The translations under genes were made by a program, and so were the position numbers. Of a stretch of DNA of 26,266 nucleotides, positions 23,404 through 26,266 are shown piece after piece. Below the pieces are notes generated by a model that saw nothing but the letters and a program-made list of their open reading frames with translations, did no database searches and had not been told where the DNA came from. The stretch is from CAYSXY01 sp964435165. GTDB lineage: Bacteria > Pseudomonadota > Alphaproteobacteria > Rickettsiales > RI-342. The stretch covers positions 1-26,266 of the forward strand of contig CAYSXY010000027.1 of the NCBI GenBank assembly GCA_964435165.1. Direction: 5' to 3'. The stretch's first letter is position 1; each line of letters begins with the position of its first letter.

Positions 23404-23994
23404 TTACTCTCCAAGCATCTGGTCAATCAGTAAGGCAATCATCGCCTCCGGGTCGGTCGCCGCATCACTCGCCAGCCTGCCACTATGCGAGAGCATGGTG
23501 ACGCCATGCACCCCGGCCCATAAGGTGCGGGCAAGCAAGGCGGTGTCGGCAGATGTGTCGCCCTGATCATCCAATTGCTGTTCAAGCAGGTCAAACAAGG
23601 CGCCAACACTATCCTGATACCATTCTGGCAGCGCATCTGCCTGCGGCAGAGGATACTCAAAAAGCAAATGCCAGCGCTGCGAGTGGGCATTGGCGAAGCG
23701 ATAATAGGTCATCGCCAGTGCTTTCAAGCGTGTGGCCAGAGAATTGTCCATCTGGCTCTTCAGCAATGCCGTCACCTCTGACTGCAACTGCGTTAAAGTA
23801 CGCTGATTGAGATGCAATATCATCTCGGTCTGATCGGTAAACAGGTTATAGAGCGTCCCCGGTGCATAGCCGATGTCCTTTGCCAGCCGCCGTGCCGTGA
23901 GCGCATCCACACCCTCGCGCTCAATAATATCTTCCGCCGTGCCAAGCGCCAGCTCAGTCAGTTCATCACGCGAATGATCGCTACGCCGGGCCAC
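23404..23994 (-). CDS. TetR/AcrR-family regulator with WHG-type C terminus
   Basis: A 196-residue repressor. The N-terminal helix-turn-helix reads VDALTARRLAKDIGYAPGTLYNLFTDQTEMI (about 29-59), where GTLYNLF is the recognition-helix block. The C-terminal ligand-binding part contains LARTLWAGVHGVTML, the WHG signature of one TetR subfamily. It lies between the VOC gene (3 bp upstream) and the lipase-like gene (4 bp downstream), so it probably regulates its own operon in response to a hydrophobic or reactive small molecule. The operator cannot be assigned; the 185-bp region at 24451-24635 upstream of the VOC gene is the natural place to look. Confidence 0.92.
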   Translation of the reverse strand: MARRSDHSRDELTELALGTAEDIIEREGVDALTARRLAKDIGYAPGTLYNLFTDQTEMILHLNQRTLTQLQSEVTALLKSQMDNSLATRLKALAMTYYRFANAHSQRWHLLFEYPLPQADALPEWYQDSVGALFDLLEQQLDDQGDTSADTALLARTLWAGVHGVTMLSHSGRLASDAATDPEAMIALLIDQMLGE

Positions 23995-23997
23995 AAA

Positions 23998-24450
23998 TCA
24001 GGCCAACTCGGTTTCGTGCTGCTCCCAGGGCAGGAATGCCTGGGCTTCCTGCTTGAAGGCTTTAAATTCCAGCGCATTGCCACTTGGGTCGAGCAGAAAC
24101 ATGGTGGCCTGCTCACCACTGGTACCTTCATAGCGGATGTAAGGCTCAATGACGAAGTCGATCTGATATTCCTGCAATCGCTTGGAAAGTGCCTGCCAAT
24201 CATCCCACGCCAGCACCATGCCAAAATGACGCACCGGCACATGCTTGCTGTCGACCTGGTTGCGCGTGATGCCATCCCGATTGATTGGGGCTTCGTCAGG
24301 AGCCAGATGCGCCACCACCTGATGGCCAAAGAAATTAAACACAATGGAATGATCAGAGGCGCGGCCAATCTCGCAGCCAAAATAATTCACATAGAACTCC
24401 CGGGTCGCTTCTAAATCCGCCACAGGAAAGGCAAGGTGAAAACAGGGCAT
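23998..24450 (-). CDS. VOC-superfamily (glyoxalase/dioxygenase-fold) protein
   Basis: A 150-residue vicinal-oxygen-chelate protein with two beta-alpha-beta-beta-beta units. H5 (FHLAFPV), H75 (RHFGMVL) and E128 (GNALEFK) sit where the metal-binding triad of VOC enzymes is found, so it probably binds a divalent metal. EATREFYVNYFGCEIGR is the family's first helix. Reaction not determinable: glyoxalase-like, dioxygenase-like and antibiotic-binding members all share this fold. It is the first gene of the VOC-TetR-lipase operon. No strong Shine-Dalgarno precedes the ATG at 24450. A 7-bp inverted repeat (GGCATAA at 24446 and TTATGCC at 24492) overlaps its start. Confidence 0.88.
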   Translation of the reverse strand: MPCFHLAFPVADLEATREFYVNYFGCEIGRASDHSIVFNFFGHQVVAHLAPDEAPINRDGITRNQVDSKHVPVRHFGMVLAWDDWQALSKRLQEYQIDFVIEPYIRYEGTSGEQATMFLLDPSGNALEFKAFKQEAQAFLPWEQHETELA

Positions 24451-24635
24451 AAGGGTAATGTCAGAATTTATTATTGCAGTAAGTTATTTTGTTATGCCTG
24501 ATTTTTTGATGCTTGTCATGTATCTGAATTTGCACGTAAGGCCTTGGCAACTGATTATCAATCTCTTGCCCATAAACCTGTCACAAAAAGCAAACGCTTC
24601 GGGCAAGCAGCTCACTTCTGTTGAAAGGAAATATC

Positions 24636-25106
24636 ATGGTAGATGCACCATTAGAATCCATTGTGCCCGCTGAAATAGGTGAGCGGTTGATGGCGCATTT
24701 GGCTGATATTGCTGGATTGGCCTTACTGATGGGAGCGATCTCGCTTACCTATTTTGGCGTCTTTGCATTAGGGATGGTCACATTGGGCCAGGGCGCCTGG
24801 CAAACAGTTCTCGTTGTCTATTGGCTGTTGGCGTTGGTAGTGGCGATGGGGGTGTATTTATTCCTGATTCCGGAGACGGGCTGGCAGGCGACACCGGGCA
24901 AATACCTCCTGCAGATTCAAATCATCAAACTGGGCGGAGGCAAAGCCTATGGCGATGATCTGTTCATTCGCTACCTGGTCATCATCGTCTCCTACATGAT
25001 ATTGGGGTTGGGGTTTCTCCCCGCCTTGTTTGATGAACGGCGGCGCACCCTGCATGATGTGATTGCGGGCACCATGGTGGTGAAGGCACCACGCCAAATG
25101 GCATGA
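24636..25106 (+). CDS. RDD-family membrane protein (divergent)
   Basis: A 156-residue integral membrane protein. The N-terminal IGERLMAHLADIAGLALLMG keeps the R-x-x-A-x-x-x-D pattern of RDD proteins but lacks a tidy first helix; the WQATPGKYLLQIQIIKLGG block (TPGK, then a strand) and the late RRTLHDVIAGTMVV are clear RDD features. About four hydrophobic segments are visible. Some RDD proteins act as Na+/H+ antiporters, most are uncharacterised. The start is set at ATG 24636, preceded by AAAGGAA at good distance. It is divergent from the VOC operon and leads a run of three small membrane proteins with the TM2 and second RDD genes; 110 bp separate it from the ORF at 25217. Confidence 0.82.
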   Translation: MVDAPLESIVPAEIGERLMAHLADIAGLALLMGAISLTYFGVFALGMVTLGQGAWQTVLVVYWLLALVVAMGVYLFLIPETGWQATPGKYLLQIQIIKLGGGKAYGDDLFIRYLVIIVSYMILGLGFLPALFDERRRTLHDVIAGTMVVKAPRQMA

Positions 25107-25158
25107 TTAACCGCTTGTTATGGAATGCATCTTATGCACTGAAAGCGTTATATAAAAC

Positions 25159-25174
25159 GGAGGAATAAGCGATA
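25159..25174 (+). promoter_or_regulatory. Strong ribosome-binding site followed by an in-frame ATA codon
   Basis: GGAGG (25159-25163) is the strongest Shine-Dalgarno in the area. Eight bases later, at standard start spacing, stands ATA (25172-25174), in frame with the TM2 gene whose first ATG is 45 bases further. A TAA stop lies two codons before the ATA. Confidence 0.45.
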
Positions 25175-25216
25175 CAGGATCAACCGACGACAGAAACACC
25201 GCCAGAGTCTGACGCA

Positions 25217-25429
25217 ATGGCAGAGGCATCGCCTAAAAATCGATGGGTGGCATTTGTCCTGTGTTTTTTCGTCGGAGTGCTCGGCATTCACCGCTTTTAT
25301 GTCGGAAAAATTGGCACAGGAGTTTTGCAATTAGTCACGCTAGGGGCGCTAGGCGTTTGGGCGCTGATTGATGTGATCATGATTCTGGTCGGTAACTTCA
25401 CAGACAAAGACGGAAAGGTGTTGAAATAA
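25217..25429 (+). CDS. TM2-domain membrane protein
   Basis: A 70-residue protein, if started at the first ATG. It has the TM2 domain layout: basic SPKNRWVAFVLCFFVGVLGIHRFYVGKIGTGVLQLVTLGALGVWALIDVIMIL, that is, two membrane helices joined by the short GIHRFYVGK-GT turn. TM2 proteins are small, widely distributed and mostly of unknown role. The coding region may be longer: GGAGG sits 8 bases before an in-frame ATA at 25172, which would add the acidic leader QDQPTTETPPESDA. No Shine-Dalgarno of similar quality precedes the ATG at 25217. The stop overlaps the next gene's start (TAATG), so translation is coupled with the second RDD protein. Confidence 0.85.
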   Translation: MAEASPKNRWVAFVLCFFVGVLGIHRFYVGKIGTGVLQLVTLGALGVWALIDVIMILVGNFTDKDGKVLK

Positions 25430-25905
25430 TGCTCATTAGTATGCAGGAAAAGGTGGACGGTAAAGAGCCGGAATATGCCGGGTTTTGGATTCGATTTGCC
25501 GCCGCATTCATTGATGGTATCAGTGTTTCCATTGCCGGATTTGTCATCACACTTGGTGCCATGATGCTGCTGGAGAATGAAGCCAGTATTGCCGCCATGG
25601 AAGCTGCAGGGCCGGAGGCGGCGGCCGACCCCTTCTATGGCTGGCTGTATTTTCTCATCTCAGCCGGATATTACATTGGCTTTACCGGCTCAGTCATGCA
25701 AGGAACACCGGGCAAAAAAGCTGTTGGCATTCGTGTGATGACCTCTGACTTTCAGGATATTACGTACCTGCGTGCCGCCGGGCGCTATCTCGGCTATATC
25801 CTGTCTTACATTACCGTGATGATCGGATTTATGATGGCCGGGTGGAACCGCCGCAAACGCGCACTGCATGATATGGCTGCAGGCACGATTGTCGTCTATC
25901 GCTAA
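25429..25905 (+). CDS. RDD-family membrane protein
   Basis: A 158-residue membrane protein with a canonical RDD core: YAGFWIRFAAAFIDGISVSIAGFVI (Arg and Asp of the family name), MQGTPGKKAVGIRVMTSDF and RKRALHDMAAGTIVVYR at the C terminus. Three to four hydrophobic segments are present. A second, more divergent copy of the family lies 323 bp upstream, so the two probably arose by duplication, with the TM2 gene between them. The start overlaps the TM2 stop (TAATG); an in-frame ATG at 25441 is an alternative. Role unknown; membrane homeostasis or ion exchange are only family-level possibilities. Confidence 0.88.
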   Translation: MLISMQEKVDGKEPEYAGFWIRFAAAFIDGISVSIAGFVITLGAMMLLENEASIAAMEAAGPEAAADPFYGWLYFLISAGYYIGFTGSVMQGTPGKKAVGIRVMTSDFQDITYLRAAGRYLGYILSYITVMIGFMMAGWNRRKRALHDMAAGTIVVYR

Positions 25906-25934
25906 CGAATCAATTGCTACGAGGTTATGGGGGC

Positions 25935-26252
25935 TTATATCGCTTTATTATCCATAACGTCCATGCGCGTATTCATGGCGGCTCGCTCATGGTGCTGTGC
26001 AACTTCCAGCAGCCGATCTGCGAGTTGTCCATCAAAGTGGCCTTCTTCACGCAAGTGAGCGATCACTTCTTCTGGTCTGGCGTGCGGATGATCGGCGCGA
26101 TACGCTAAGCGAGCCTCTTCAGCCGCTTGCCATTTCTCATCAATGACTTTAGTACCCCAGTCACGCGGAAAACGGATATGTTGACGGCCTGTGCCATCCG
26201 TCACTACTTCTGTAAATCTTATCCCTTGTTCTTCCCACTTATCAGTCATCAT
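25935..26252 (-). CDS. Small soluble hypothetical protein
   Basis: A 105-residue protein, not recognised. It begins MMTDKWEEQGIRFTEVVTDGTGRQHIRFPRDW and continues with charged helices rich in Ala, Arg, Glu and His (AAEEARLAYRADHPHARPEEVIAHLREEGHFDGQLADRLLEVAQHHERA). No signal peptide, membrane helix or cysteine. The ATG at 26252 follows GAGGGG at short distance; a second ATG follows directly. It is convergent with the RDD gene, whose stop is 29 bp away, and no strong terminator lies between. Its promoter and upstream neighbour are outside the window. Confidence 0.65.
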   Translation of the reverse strand: MMTDKWEEQGIRFTEVVTDGTGRQHIRFPRDWGTKVIDEKWQAAEEARLAYRADHPHARPEEVIAHLREEGHFDGQLADRLLEVAQHHERAAMNTRMDVMDNKAI

Positions 26253-26266
26253 GCGCCCCTCTAACG

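Noticed and set aside
24565..24607. 5' leader riboswitch of the RDD gene
   Set aside because: A 7-bp inverted repeat (CTTGCCC/GGGCAAG) encloses only a weak inner stem; no known riboswitch core is seen.
24458..24673. Plus-strand frame of 71 codons between the VOC and RDD genes
   Set aside because: It overlaps the RDD start out of frame, and the Shine-Dalgarno there fits the RDD gene; composition is not protein-like.

Overview
This window looks like chromosomal DNA of an alphaproteobacterium with intermediate GC content. Supporting features are an IalB-family invasion-associated protein, a DUF2059 protein, a 1189-residue DnaE with the HSAYSLSEGA N-terminal motif, the rlmN/purB/dnaE housekeeping set, and a split LplT-Aas operon. 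A free-living or predatory lineage such as the Micavibrio group is possible, but I cannot place it more finely. I see no tRNA, rRNA, CRISPR array, transposase, integrase or phage gene.

Layout. 1-1833: a very acidic unknown protein, a densely structured intergenic element (1261-1541), and a small membrane protein. 1946-7655: dnaE on +, then on - an IalB-like exported protein with a SAM methyltransferase, and a winged-helix regulator with a degenerate receiver. 7700-12939: rlmN (+), the zinc importer genes znuCB (-), a secreted DUF3617-like protein, purB and sodC (+). 12960-13499: two small unknown genes coupled by a TAATG overlap, behind an almost perfect Fur box. 13587-18332: a minus-strand series reading elbB, DUF2059, dicarboxylate/amino-acid symporter, secreted intradiol-dioxygenase-like protein, and a sulfurtransferase fused to an acetyltransferase. 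18492-21965: lplT-like transporter plus acyltransferase/acyl-ACP ligase (lysophospholipid recycling). 22051-24450: an unknown Cys-free protein, then lipase-like hydrolase, TetR regulator and VOC protein in one minus-strand operon. 24636-25905: RDD, TM2 and RDD membrane proteins. 25935-26252: an unknown small protein.

Shared themes are metal and oxidative-stress homeostasis (znuCB, Fur-controlled peptides, sodC), reactive carbonyl and sulfur chemistry (elbB, VOC protein, sulfurtransferase) and envelope or lipid upkeep (lplT-aas, lipase, RDD/TM2 proteins, IalB).

The best candidates for something undescribed are: (a) the 281-nt region closed by an 18-bp stem with several internal hairpins, one capped by a GAAA tetraloop; (b) the Fur-box operon of two unrecognised small proteins; (c) a perfect 24-bp palindrome between the DUF2059 gene and the symporter gene; (d) the sulfurtransferase-GNAT fusion; (e) the strong Shine-Dalgarno placed before an in-frame ATA codon ahead of the TM2 gene.
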